Positions 11,136 through 23,044 are shown, counted from the first letter of the stretch. The stretch: 45,702 nt of DNA from Arachnopeziza araneosa (GCA_003988855.1 QYAI01000247.1:1-45702); one strand, 5' to 3'. Program-made: numbers and translations. The notes: a model not told the origin generated them from the letters alone.

Positions 11136-12888
11136 TTAATCTCGGCCCCCCTCATCTCGCTTGATAGCGGCAACTTCGCGACGGGATTTCTCCTCGTCGG
11201 GTGTTGGTCGTGCTGCTTCGTGCCTCATTTCCGGTCCAGCCGAGTACTGAGAGTCTCGTGAGCTTTGCTGAGATTGTGACTGTTGTCGAGATTGCGATGA
11301 TGATGGTGGTGGCGGATGTTGTTGTTGTTGTTGTTGTTGCTGCTGCTGCTGCTGCTGCGAGTCGTTCGATTGCAGGATCGAGGAGAGAGGATGCGAGCCA
11401 CCTGATGTGCGCCGAGGCTCGCTGGCCGATGCGTGTGACTGTTCCGCGTGTGGTGCTTGAGGCGGAGAAGTTGTCGTGCTCTGCGAGTGTGCGCTGAAGC
11501 TGCTCTCCGTATGGCGGTGGCGACTTGTGGGTCGGCCGTACGAGTCGAGCCCTCGAGATGAGAGGTCGCTTCGCTGTCGTGAGTGACCTCGGCGTCGGTT
11601 GCTTGAAGGCGTGTTTGTGAGGGAGGATCCGGTGTGTGAAAAGGGAGGAGACGTATATTGTGGTTGCGAAGTTGGAGGAGGTGCCGGTTGCTGCGGTCCC
11701 GTAGCCTTGCGTTTCTTGGGGGAAGAGGTGTGATCTGAGGTAAATGATTAAAATGGAGCCCTTTTATTTGTATTGAACGAAAGAAAACCATCATTGCTTG
11801 CCTGAAGGGGTCGTGGGTTGGTTCGAACCACTCGTGTTGCTTGCTTGCGTGGTAGGTGGTTGCCAGTGATGAAAATAGATTGATGGAGAAGATTGTTGTG
11901 TCTCCTGTTGGACTGACTGCGTCTGCTGCAAAGGATGGCTCGGTTGTCCAGGGACAATTTGCATGCTGGGACCTGCAGATCCTGCCTGGGAGTGCATTTC
12001 TCCCGTATTCAGCCGCGGCAGGTGAGACGTTTGAGGGGGCCGAGCTATTGCGGCTTGATTTGGAACGCCTTGATGCGATCGAGTTGCTGGGGACATTTGA
12101 TAGCTTGGTTGATACGATGCGTTTTGCTGCTGAAGTGGTCCGATGGGAGTTGATGGCAAAGTCATCGGCACAGGTGCTGGTGGTGCATAATGCTGGATCG
12201 CTCTCGAATCTCTGCGTTGATGCTGCTCTGGGGAGGTTGGAGCTTGAGATGGCAATAGTTGTTGCTGGTGTTGTTGCTGTTGCTGCTGCTGAAGATGATG
12301 GGCTTGCGCCATGTAGTGCTGTGCCCATTCCAAGCTGGCGTTTGGAAGATTTCCGCCGCCCATCCCAGCGAAGACCATAGGAATCATATAAGGAGGAATT
12401 CCTCCAGACAATGAAGTCCTCAACATGTCTTGCTCAATCTTTCGCTGTTCCAAACGTAGCGACTCCTGTCTTGTCTTTTCTTCTTCTTGCTTCCGCTTGT
12501 CCTCCTCGGCCTTTGCAAGCAGCCAGTTCCTCATCGAATCTTCAGCACCTTGCCACTGTTGTGGGGGAGCTGGCAACTGTCCTGATGGTTGATTCAAGGA
12601 CTGCTGAGCGTTCGCTGATGGTGGTGGTGGTGGTTGCTGTTGTGGTTGAGGTAATGTCATGGCCGCCGGTGGTGGCAAGCCACGATGGGGTGTCGACATC
12701 GACGGTGTCGAAGCTTTGGCTGCAGGCAAAGGCGGGAGTGATTTGTTTGTGGTAGGGAGAGGAGGAAAGGATGGACCTGAAGAGGCCACCGCCGGAGAGA
12801 AGCGAGAGGTGGATGGTGGTGTGGGAGGAGTATAATCATGGAAGGACCTGTAGCCTTGATGTACTGGCTGTTTAAGAGTGAGCAACAT
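11136..12888 (-). CDS. Gln/Pro-rich, probably nuclear protein with a coiled coil and NLS
   Basis: Exon 1 is 12888-11802 and exon 2 is 11734-11136 (minus strand), 561 aa. The 67-bp intron begins GCAAGC after CAG and ends CTCAG, so it is a GC-AG intron. Without it the frame stops four codons later, after PSGKQ. With it the frame continues as PSDHTSSPKKRKATG and runs to RREVAAIKRDEGGRD. Order of features: MLLTLKQPVHQGYRSFHDY start, Pro/Ser-rich region, charged coiled coil (about 116-160, EEDKRKQEEEKTRQES), a conserved-looking GGIPPYMIPMVFAGMGGG (about 163-180), poly-Gln runs, a PKKRK nuclear signal (about 368-372), and a 12-Gln run near the C-terminus. The frame is open upstream to 13041, but the ATG at 12888 begins the first protein-like sequence. 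The architecture suggests a transcriptional or chromatin co-factor (inference). I cannot name the family. Confidence 0.75.
11322..11357 (-). repeat. CAG/CAA trinucleotide run coding 12 Gln
   Basis: On the minus strand six CAG codons are followed by six CAA codons, encoding 12 glutamines in exon 2 of the Gln-rich gene. A second imperfect Gln-coding tract lies at about 12258-12300 in exon 1. Such runs vary in length between strains in many fungi. Confidence 0.9.
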
Positions 12889-15573
12889 TTCGAAAAGTAT
12901 GTATTGATTAGGAACCGGAGAAGAGCAAAGAGACAAGAGGTAGAAAGTGACCTCTAGAAAGAAGATGTAAAGTGGAGAAGGATGGTAGGAGGCTGACGGG
13001 GACTGTATACTTTTATGTAGAACGAAACGTACTCCCCACAACGGTTATGTTCATCTCCAAGCAGGTACCGTGCACGTATTAGGATATATGGTGGGATGGA
13101 TACCTTGAATGTAAAGCAGATATTCCGGAGAGCGACCCGGGTCGGGTATGGACGACGTGCGCAGTTTTATGGAGCTTAATTGGACACCCACGAATCATAT
13201 AAGGCTAGGAATAGTGCCTCTAGATCTGGTTTTTCGAAAACCGACGAACTACAGGGACGATCTCTGGGCAGGTGGTGTGGTGTGGTAAGAAGATGCTAAG
13301 GTGGTCCAGTTGCCGAATGAAGAGACAGGATCTGCAGAGAGGTGACGGAACGCGGAAACCCTCGAGGTGTTCGAATCATTGCCCAATAAGCAAACAGATT
13401 GGTAATAATCCCAAGTTGGATGTAAAGGGTTGGAATAATATAGAGTACAGAAAAGCACTGTATACTTGACGACGAGACCCTGTACCTGCTGATATATGAA
13501 CAGGCCAGGAATATAACCTTGTCAGAGATAACCAAAACCGCAATTCTCCCGAAAGGATCCTGGATGCAGCGAGGAACGTTTTAGTTAATTGCAATACATC
13601 AGTATATTCCGGTCTAGGTCGACTTGGAGCTGGTCAAGTAGAAAGACCAAGGGTGCGGAAAGTGTGAGCGGCGGGGGGGTGGTGGTCTAAAGCATGTTGA
13701 CAAGCGGAGGGCCAGTTTCTGGACTTTGAGGAACAGATTAAAGGTGGGCCCGTCCGAAGTGGCTGTGGCAAAGATCATGGAGCAGTGCGTGGTGATGAGG
13801 TGCTGGGTCCACCATGGAAAAGAAAGCGGCGGGCAAGAGACGACTTGTGGGTATCCAGGCCAGGATCCGGAGTTTGGGGCTGAAGCAGAGGTCGGATGAG
13901 TGGTGAGGTAGCTTGTACAGAAGTGGCGTGGAGATGAAAGCTCAGGTTGGAGATGAGTGGTCGCTATACGTACGTTTGCTGTTGGCTTTTCCTCGTGCCC
14001 CAGTGTGAGTGGCTGTCCGAAGCCCAAGTGCACTATTTCTCGACTCGGCGATGAGTGAAACCAAAGGGCAGAGGCAAACCATACAAAGGCACCGCCAGAG
14101 CTTTTGAGCCCAGCTTCTTGGGGTGCAGAGCTCTGCCTGCCCCTCTGCTGACCAGCCTAAGCCCAGGAGTTGGCGTCCTTCAAGTCAAGCCCCATGGGAT
14201 AATAAAGATTGCAGGGATAGGGCAGAAGGGCCAGGGATTGTGACACTCGCTGGACTGACCTTTCCAGGCTGCTTCCACACCCTGCTTGTACGTCCGGGAT
14301 GAAGCTACCGAGGGAACTGGGATCCTCGCAAACTGCACGCTTCGGTGCTAGTTGGATCTTGAAATCCGGATCAGTGTCGTCAAGACCTGTAGCTTTGAAA
14401 CGCTGGCCGATCACCCCTCCATTCTGCCACTGGTGGCCCAGTAATCATCCAGCCTGAAGTGTAATCGCACGTCTTGTAAACAATCGACGAGACGCCATGA
14501 GAAGAAAACCTCACCAGATCCTCTTCCGTGAGAGAAGTCGCATCTTCCCCATTCAGAGCCCAGAGCCAGCCAAATCAACATCGATGATCTCCTCTGCTTC
14601 GGTCTTGAAGAGCTTCCTGGCTCCACCTCGACTCGTGCATACAGCTTGCTGTAACGGGCTAGGGCCAACACAAGAGCGGGCATCCATCTCGATCAATGGC
14701 ACGCTAAGCTGCGATGGACCTTTTGGAAATGTCTGGTTTTGTGCGAGTTTAGTCTACGAGTCCCATCTCAGATTCCTCCTTGCACGAGGCATAATCGGCG
14801 GCAACAAGGCCAGAGATGAGATGAGATTTCAATGACGCCTGATAAGGCGCCCGCGACGGTAACACCGACGACCGTGCGGTGGTCACAACCATGGCTTGCT
14901 GTGGCTGGCGTTTCCATCTGGTCCTCGAAGGTGGGCGGTCCCAAAGGAACTGCTCCCGAGACTCATCCTGTCCCATGGAGCTCTAGATCTGTACGTCGCC
15001 ATTTCGGTCCCACAGAGTCGCGCAAGAACGAGAGGATAGCTCTCCAACGTACGTTCCGTACCGACAAATCTTCAAAATTTTCAACGCCTGTCAATAAGGA
15101 GATGAAGGACCGCCTTCACTGACGGAATGTCGCAAGCCGCCCGCATCCCAGGTTATGATCCTACGGCACCATTTCGAAATTGCAGTCAGTTGCTAAGCTA
15201 ATTCAATGCAACCATTATTCAATAACACATCTGCGTAATGATGCCGCGTGTTTGATATTTTCAATGGAGGCTGACGAAAGCGACCACAATTTGTTCCGGT
15301 TTGCTCCATGATTGTGGGTTGGCGTGCAGAGCGGTGTAAACTCAAAGCCTATGAATAGTAACTTTCAAGCAGCCTCAAATACAACCTCATGCTGATTCAG
15401 TGCACAGGTACAAAGTAGTCGTGACAACTTAGAGAATTTTCTGCCACAAGAACGAACGCACGTTCGAGTGATCGGTACAGTAATGTCATTATTAGTGGCT
15501 AGGTAGGCTTCAAACTACTCAGTATTCTGCAGATGCTACAGATCACGCAGTCAGTGCGGCATGAAGCTTGGAG
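12889..15573. other. Long upstream region of the Gln-rich gene, no gene supported
   Basis: No ORF here has domain or splice support. The segment starts the several-kilobase upstream region of the minus-strand Gln-rich gene. A CT-rich leader-like sequence precedes 12888 on the minus strand. Minus-strand frames at 13614-14033 and 14411-14683 are compositionally unremarkable. Confidence 0.5.
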
Positions 15574-16650
15574 ATGAAAATATTTACATCGGATGGCCTG
15601 ATTCCCAGCATGTCAAACGGCTCGCTTGGACGGCGCCAAATCGAGGCGCGGAAAGTTTATTTGGTTGCCCAGAATTATCTCCAGGACCTCATTGTGAACC
15701 CGCCAGGAGAACCGTGCGAAAAAGAAAAGTTTTCCATTTCCAGAACAAGTGTTATTGTACTGATTGAGCGTCACTCAACCTGCATTTGGCCGAAGCCTAT
15801 CACGCCAAATGCGCCTAGGTGGCATTAAAGCACCAAGAACAGAAATTCTACGGGTCCATGATCCCAGAAAGGATGATTCGGATCCTTCGGCTTGCAGAAT
15901 ATGGAATTCTCAAACACGGAAATGTCTTCCGTGTGCTGACATGTTAGAGCTCAATCTTCCTTTCGGTACATGTTCGGGATCAAGAACGGGAAGATGCAGT
16001 AAAACATCTCTCTCAAGTTTCACGACTTTTGTCAGAAGGGGTTCTGGTGGAGATTCGCTGCATGTCCCAAGGGCCATCCATCATCGTCAAGAGATGTTGG
16101 TCGCCAAGGAAGTTCGTCAAGCTGTGAATGGGAAGACAGTCTCCCATCCGATGACGCCAAGTGGACTGAGGGATCATAAGGCGGCTATTCTCCATCTAGC
16201 CTGGCTTTTGATTCGACGATCCGTTTACTCGGTGCTGCAAAAAGCTGAAAGTCGCTTCGCTCGAAAACCTCATGTCTCGGGAGACAGCAGGACGTAAGCC
16301 ACGAAGTATTCTCAGACGATGTGTTGGCTGGTGGCTTGAACGGACTGCAGCTTCTTACTGTATTCATGCAACTTGTGACGCATTCTCTTCCGCAAGTCAC
16401 AGCGTTCAAAGATACGCATGTACGGAGAAGCCGGTCGCGTTTCAGTCCATCGCCTTCCAGCAGCAGATATTGGTCCAGACATTCAGAGTCGGGCATGCCG
16501 TCAGACGGATTCAGCCTCACGTGCTTCTTACAGTTCGTCTGGGAGAAGAGAAGCATTCGGGATTGGGTGCGTAAACGGGATCGTTTAGACTGTCAGCGGG
16601 ACGGGATGTATCCCTATCTGCAAGATGGACGGCGCAAAAGGCAACGTAGA
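15574..16650 (+). pseudogene. Coding-like islands in shifting frames, possible decayed gene
   Basis: Three plus-strand stretches read like protein but in different frames and with stops between them. From 15574: QIEARKVYLVAQNYLQDLIV. From about 15858: MIPERMIRILRLAEYGIL, then, after a TAG, VHVRDQEREDAVKHLSQVSR and SEGVLVEIRCMSQGPSIIVK. From about 16300: SHEVFSDDVLAGGLNGLQLL. The hydrophobic/charged periodicity is protein-like, but no splice set that I could find joins them. I do not recognise the family. A degraded gene or an unresolved multi-exon gene are both possible, and chance is not excluded. Confidence 0.25.
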
Positions 16651-17099
16651 TGATTACCTGGAATCGCGATTTTAGACGAGGCCGCATCCCATAGACTGCG
16701 CCTGAGAGCAAATCCTATCCCAGAAAGGAAGGCTCTGGGAATTTGCACGACGCGTCCTCTTGACAGCAACTCAAATCGAAGGCTCTCTGTGTGACAGCGC
16801 GTCCAGTTTCCACCTGGATGACCCCAGTGTCGATCCTGATTGTATTTTTCTCCTTCTGTCGCGTGGAGGAAGGAATTGATGTCGCCATAACTTGTCGTTG
16901 ATCGTCTCTCTGTGGCAAATCAAAACATTACGCCTGCCAGGTTTCGGCAATGAGTGGCCGATCTGTTCCCACACCCTCGGGGAAAATGTCTCATATGCGC
17001 AGACTCATGGAAATCATGGATGTTGCTGAGATGGATCTGTGCATGCGGTTGGTCGAAAATGATTGATCATTTTCAGCCACAGCTTTTTGCGATTCGTGG

Positions 17100-17465
17100 T
17101 AGTGAGGAAAAAAAAACAGGAAAGGAAAACAGAAATCTGCTTGTGGACAACCATCGGAAGCTGCTCCAGCGGGCGGGCGGCCGGGCGGGCGAGCCAAGTT
17201 TGGGTGAGTCAGCGACGCCCTCCCTCTCGCTTCTTCAATTTTTCCTGCTCTCCCTCTCCATCACCCACTCGCAACAGAATTTTTCATCTCCTCCGCCAAA
17301 TGGAAATCCCGATGATTTCCATTTCAGCCCTCCTCTGTTATCGATAGCCATCCGTCCAAGCACGGATCTTCATCAGCCACATCCAAGGACAGCGTTGCTG
17401 TGACCAACCAACGCAGCTCCCAGTCGTTCCAAAACCGCTTCAGCACGGCACCACCTTCCGCCGCC
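17100..17465 (+). promoter_or_regulatory. GC-box-like tract and CT-rich leader
   Basis: A short GC-rich run (around 17170-17195, repeated GGGCGGGC/GGCCGGGCG) is followed by a pyrimidine-rich stretch (17215-17300). Then comes an ATG in good context (GCCGCCATGC) at 17466. This arrangement resembles a fungal promoter and 5' leader. No transcript evidence is available. Confidence 0.3.
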
Positions 17466-17812
17466 ATGCAGATTTTGAGGGTCCCTGTCAATATCCCGAT
17501 TGAGGTCAAGATCATCTGAAAGCAGGATGGGACTCTGCGCCACGTTACATCAGGACTTGAGCCACATGTCGAGAGCGGTAAGTCAAGACGCCCCAAGTCA
17601 GACTAGAGAAAACCTTGCAAAACCTACTTTCAGCCACCGACGAGCCCATGACTGGTTTGGCCATCCTGAAGTGTCCCGAATTCGACAATCCCAGGAATTC
17701 GTATCCTATCGAGATTCCGACTATATCCCGCTCAGCGAAGCTTGAGTCGACAGCTCCGAATACCTTTGACCAGCCATTGTCATATCATGTGGAATTACGT
17801 CTCATGCAATGA
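17466..17812 (+). pseudogene. Small two-exon reading frame interrupted by one TGA
   Basis: From ATG 17466 the frame reads MQILRVPVNIPIEVKII, meets TGA at 17517-17519, and continues in the same frame as KQDGTLRHVTSGLEPHVES. A 56-bp intron 17578-17633 (GTAAGT...TTTCAG) then joins it to ATDEPMTGLAILKCPEFDNP and on to LSYHVELRLMQ with a stop at 17812. Both sides look coding. The TGA could be a nonsense mutation. It could also lie in a 45-bp stretch, 17481-17525, removable as an intron, but its GTCCCT donor is poor. No family recognised. Confidence 0.3.
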
Positions 17813-17930
17813 AACCTGTAAAAAGCAATAAGCCAAAAAACCACACCTTGAGATCTCTAGAGTTTTCAGGACCATCTGGATCCGCAGTCTCGAAGTCCAA
17901 CCCTCGATGCACCGCTCAGCATAAGACTGA

Positions 17931-18296
17931 AACAGAATTATAGCTAACAGTATCGCCGTCCCAAGATGTATGCTGACTCGGGCGACGCGCCTTATTCAGG
18001 AAGAGATTTTGCCTGTCTTGACCAACGTGCATAATGCAAGCGCATGCCGTCACAAAATTCAATATCACAACAATGCCGTGATCACTAGCCCATTTTTTCG
18101 CCTAGAGCAGCATGTTTGTGAAATTTTGCACGGACACGTCGAGTCCTGAGGGTTGCATTCGGATAGAGTACTGCTGAATCCATTTCCTACTTCTCACTGC
18201 ATCATATTTTCTGCTTTCTTCATTCAGATGCTTGGCACCCACGCCGCACTCAACCTAGACGTTGCTGATTCCATCATCTCGCGTAAAGAGTATTGA
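17931..18296 (+). pseudogene. Open protein-like segment resembling a fungal 2EXR/DUF-type motif
   Basis: After a TGA at 17928 the plus-strand frame is open to TGA 18147-18149. It reads ANSIAVPRCMLTRATRLIQE, then EILPVLTNVHNAS and PFFRLEQHVCEILHGH. The pattern L-xx-xTR-I-xEE-xPVL recalls the L-xx-CRxI-xEAxPVLY motif of fungal 2EXR-like proteins (inference). The same frame then runs to 18296 with one more stop. There is no start codon in good context, and no splice that I found links it to the 17466-17812 frame. It may be the remains of the same gene. Confidence 0.25.
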
Positions 18297-21117
18297 CCGA
18301 TTTGGTAGACTGTACCAGGAATAGGTACGCCGCAATCTCTTTTCGGAAGGAGAAATCTCGGTAAGCAATGAAGAGATTGGTTGGCTTTCAATTCTGAAGC
18401 CGGTCGGAATTTTGACTTTTGAGTAAAGTGACCGTAGTTTGGCTGATTTATTTTGATGGATTGGATCGTCAAACCAGAGCGAATAGTGAGACTGCGATTA
18501 TTTTTCACCCAAACATCCCACTAGATAGGAAAGACCTGCTGTCGGCGCTTAATACTCAGGTCACAGAGCTCGTCGAAAATCCTTTCGTTCGTTTCCCAGA
18601 GTAACTATCCTAGTCGATATACGACTCTACCCGAGTGCCATCTATTTGAACACGAGACTACTATCCTATGCCAGCGACGTCGGTAAGATTTATTCTCATC
18701 GGAGATCTCGCCTCTGGGCCTCTGCACATGGAAAAACCTTTGACCTAGGATATCTCATCTACGTCAATGAACTCGAGGATCACGAACTACGGTCCCACCT
18801 TCTATTGCTGGTTACTCAGAAACGCTGTGCCTTCCAAACTTACCTTGTCTTCCATGCCCTTGATTTCAGCAAATTCCTCGTGAAAATGATGTTGCCTTGG
18901 CAGTGTCTTGTAAGCAGTGTATATCTCGCGATCTGCATCACATCGCCACCATCGTTGATCGATAACTCCTTATTGGATCAAGCAGCTAATACTTCTGCTC
19001 TCCTACCCTTTGTTCTCATAGTCTGTGAAACCAGTTCGACGCAAGAAAATATCCCCATTTCCCACATCAACATGCAACGTTAGAAACAAGAGGCCAAACG
19101 AGCAACCTTAATAATTACATTTAAAGGCGATGGGATCTAAATAATAGCACACGATTAAAGACTCTTGTGGGCTTAGTTTCTTTAAAGCTCGAATGAGATA
19201 AACATATCCTGTTCAGCGTAACTCGAGTCAAGCATATCGGATTAACGAGTCCATAACTCCCACAAAGCTGTCATCTTGTTGCAGTAAGGGAGATTGAGAT
19301 GAAGTGGTATATTGAGGTTCAAGGAGCCATGCCAACAGAAAACCTTGGAAACACACCCTCGGAGTAGCGTGAACTATTCATCATTAAGCATGTCGATAAT
19401 TACAAATATTTGAAGAACGGGCATAGCTCCTTATTAAGACGGTGTTTTATCTTTCGAGATAGCAGTAATGCTAGTGTGCACCAAAATATTCTGAAAATAG
19501 TCACTATATAGTACTCATAAATCTTGCTTCACTTCAATATATAAACAAATGACCAGGCCGATTACTATCGCCTTTCTTAACGACACTGAAAGGGGTTTTA
19601 ATTAAGTGAATTTTCACATCTCAAGAATGTTCGGGGATATATGTTTGATAAAATGTTACGTGGAAAAGAATCGGGTGATGACATGCAGCTTGATTGTACT
19701 AGAACAAGAACGATATCTAACATAAGCATATGTTAAGTTGTTCGTAGACATTTTCTTACTTGAACGCTTCTCTTATCTCGACCAACCTTTCATCGTTTCA
19801 CCGTTTCTATCTTGTTCGGCATCAAACTATTTGTTGTCTCTTTGTAGAGAAGGGACTTTCGTAATGTAAAAAACACGAGAAAGTAACGATAGCTTTAGTT
19901 TCCTGCTAATTTTGCAAGTATTGTTTTCTTTATTTCCTCTAAGCTAGAAATTTCTCGTCTGCATCATCGATTAACTTGATCGTACTTGTTATCTCTGAAC
20001 AATCGATTCCATCTCATTACTATTTCAAGTTTAGTCTCTATTGCTGTATTCGATATTTATACTACTGTCTTAAACACCACTAAACAGTCTCATGATGCTC
20101 AGGCGTCGTTTCAACGTGATGTCTCCTGCGTCTGTTTCTGCTCTAGATATCAATCCCCCGTTATTGCCGCTCAAATTCAAATTCGACAATGGCTACAACT
20201 AATCTTTTCAATCTGGGGACTGCTCTTGTCCTTGACCTCCGTTATATGCAGATGTTTTAAAAATTGAAACTTACTTGGGGCTCTGCGGATCCCAACCATC
20301 TTAATCCAATTGCCTCTCACTCTACGGCTATGAATGAACGCCATAAATCTCGTTTCTGCATCCACAACTTGCCTTGCTCTTTCAATTTCTCCTCGAATCA
20401 CCCTCTGATAGTAGTTGTAAGGATAAAATATACATTACTTGAAAACACTTGCAGCCTTTGCTGTACTGGTTTGGCTATTTATGTTTGTGTCTGTACGTTA
20501 ATCAGAGGTTTGGCATTGGGAGTATCATAACTTTCCAATAGTAGTACCGCTGAAAAGAGTAAGCGTACTGCTTCTGTAAGGAGGCGTTGTGTTTAGTAGG
20601 AGCGGAAGGATTGTTGGGCAAGGTGTCAAGGACAGAACGTAAATTTTAGAAAGTGAATATAGAAATAAATACACTATGAAACACTGGAATTAACGCCTCT
20701 AAACGGCAGCTAACGGTTTAATTACAAGTGCGCTAAGTGTTCTGCCTTAAGAGTGCAATAATGCTGTAGTAGAAGACATATAGGAATAAATTGAGACTAT
20801 AAGGTATAACATAGCCTACTAAAATTGTCAAAAGGTACACCGTCAAGTTTTTCAAGTTATCTTAACTTAGATACTAGTAATAGAGAATGTCTGGAAATTG
20901 AAGAGGTTGGCTATTTTCTTATGACTTTCCTATTCCTAGTGAAGAAAAGTCAAGTTGAATCGGGTAGTAGTTTTGTTGCATTACGCAGTTCTGAGTGAAA
21001 AAGTAAATTAAAGTCAAGTTGTGACGCTTAGGAGCACCTTAACTATGACCTTTCTGTAGTAAGAGCACGTAAAACCCCCTTCTATGCGTCTAGGGACTAT
21101 TATCTGTAACACAAGTT
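18297..21117. other. AT-rich, gene-poor block
   Basis: A 145-codon frame at 18646-19083 opens at a TTG, not an ATG, and shows no domain. From about 19.1 kb onward the sequence is AT-rich with dense stops, as in fungal regions eroded by repeat-induced point mutation or lacking selection. A diverged single copy of the downstream minisatellite core lies at about 20970-20995. Confidence 0.5.
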
Positions 21118-21690
21118 AAATTAATTAAGTAGTAGTTTCGTTGCGTTACGCACTTCTGAGTGAATAAAGTCAAGTCGAGCAGTTAATTTTGTTGCGTTAC
21201 GCATTTTGAAGTGAATAAAGTCAAGTCGAGCAGTTAATTTTGTTGCGTTACGCACTTTGAAGTGAATTAAAGTCGAGTCAGGTAGCTGTTTCGTTGCGTT
21301 ACGCACTGGTGAGTGAATTAAAGTCAAGTCAGGTAGCGATTTCTTTGCGTTACGCACTGCTGAGTGAATTAAGGTCGGGTCAGGTAGCGATTTTATTGCG
21401 TTACGCACTTCCAGGTGAATTTAAGGCTGAATTAGGTAGCGATTTTGTTGCGTTACGCACTTCCAGGTGAATTTAAGGCTGAATCAGGTANNNNNNNNNA
21501 GCGATTTTGTTGCGTTACGCACTTCCAGGTGAATTTAAGGCTGAATCAGGTAGCGATTTTGTTGCGTTACGCACTTCCAGGTGAATTTAAGGCTGAATNA
21601 GGTAGCGATTTTGTTGCGTTACGCANTTCCAGGTGAATTAGAGTCAAGTTGAATTAGCTAGCGATTTCGTTGCACAACGCGCTTTACTGA
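21118..21690. repeat. 52-bp minisatellite array
   Basis: About ten tandem copies of a unit near 52 bp (49-59 bp in the diverged left part) share the core TTGTTGCGTTACGCACTTC. Core starts are near 21141, 21192, 21243, 21293, 21345, 21396, 21448, 21510, 21562 and 21614, with a decayed copy near 21669. The right half is nearly identical between copies. The left half is diverged, suggesting recent expansion on the right side. The open frames seen across it are by-products of the repeat. Confidence 0.9.
21491..21499. other. Assembly gap (N) inside the minisatellite
   Basis: Nine N bases interrupt the array, and single N bases occur at 21599 and 21626. The true copy number is therefore unknown and is probably larger than shown. 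Confidence 0.98.
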
Positions 21691-23044
21691 TTCACTGTAT
21701 GAAAGCCAACAACAGTGTGTACTTTGTTTTACGCAGTTTTGAGTAACAATAGCGCGAAAACACGCATGCACGTAAAACCAGAAAGGAGATCTGACAAGTC
21801 AATGCAGAATTATTCATAGTTAGTAGTTTGCCTTGCCTTGCCTTATTCTAGTAGGCAAAAACAATCTTGATGTGTAGTTTGTCCACATCGAAATGAGTTT
21901 GACCTTTATTAACAAAATCAAATCCCAAACCAAGCTCAACACAACGTTATCGACCCAAACAGACTGGTATCAGCCTCCAAAAGTCGGCGGTTCAAGGTCT
22001 ACAAGGGCTTATCAAAGTGTGTTTAAGTTCCTACCTAATTGATGACGAGAAAGCAACTTACAAATAAGGATACTTTAGCAGTATCGAACACTCGTTAGAT
22101 GTTTTAAAAGCTGAATTTACATTGTGAAAGGAACGTCAAGCTTGCTGCAAACAGATAATTGGCCCCTGGTTCATGAAACTCTGTCGAAAGGAGTTTCTAC
22201 TTAGATGACGCCTGGGCTACTGTTTAAACAATTGAACAAAGTCATTTATGTACATTAAATAGTTTCTAATCAGGCAGAAATGCGCTATTACAGAATACAC
22301 TGCTCGGCATCTCAACACGCAATGCAATGACACCCCAATCTTGAGGTTTCAAGAACTCTATCAAGCGGAAGGAATTTCTGTTACATGTCTAGTTCTCGTT
22401 TTATGACATGCTTAGTACTCCGATGCTATTGTTTTCCATTCAAGCTTGGATGATATAAGCGGTACTGCGCCTATCAATACGTTATTGATTGAGAAGATTG
22501 AAATCTAAGCAGCATTCAAAAACAGCGCACCCGGATCAAAGCCCAAATCTATGTTGATGTCTTGAGCGCAAATCAATTCGAGTGTCATCGTTTTGTTGAT
22601 ATCGCTTATTCTCGTCTAACTCAGGGGGGAACTCACTCTCCAGAACATCTGGAGTCGGGAAAATAAGTTGCAAAACCGGAGGAAGAGGTGTGAAGTATAT
22701 ATATTCTTAGTCGCGGGGCCGAGGTTGATGAATGATTTCCTTTTGACCTGTTCGAGGTGAGACTTGGGAACGGTTTGCCGTTTACAGTCTTATTCTATAC
22801 TCTCAGACTTCACTTTTACGAATTGAATTGAAAGGAATGATTAATCTCATAAGTTTGAATTCCTTTTACCTAAATTATTTTACAACATCTTCGTGATTAT
22901 AGTTTTGCTTCATCTCGAGATCTCCAAAGATGGCGAGCTAGCTTTGTACGCACTAGCGCAAGGCTGAAAAGCGACCTCTTGAATCCATTTCAGGCCAGCC
23001 TTCCCAATTTCAACAGCAATCAACACAACGCAGCACAACACAAA
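21691..23044. other. Intergenic between minisatellite and HUB1-like gene
   Basis: AT-rich with no supported gene. Degenerate echoes of the repeat core continue to about 21745. The last ~100 bp before 23045 form the leader of the HUB1-like gene. Confidence 0.5.

Noticed and set aside
11225..12328. 367-codon minus-strand frame across the Gln-rich gene
   Set aside because: It runs in another frame than the spliced gene; His/Asn/Ser runs are frame-shifted CAG/CAA repeats. The spliced frame has a better start, NLS and stop.
11856..12380. Plus-strand frame antisense to the Gln-rich gene
   Set aside because: Ala/Val/Leu-rich translation is the antisense of Gln/Pro-rich codons; no domain.
18646..19083. 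145-codon plus-strand frame
   Set aside because: Opens with TTG, first in-frame ATG is late, no domain, and it borders an AT-rich eroded block; kept only as a mention.
21121..21636. Repetitive peptides encoded by the minisatellite on both strands
   Set aside because: They exist only because the repeat unit lacks stops in some frames; no gene context.
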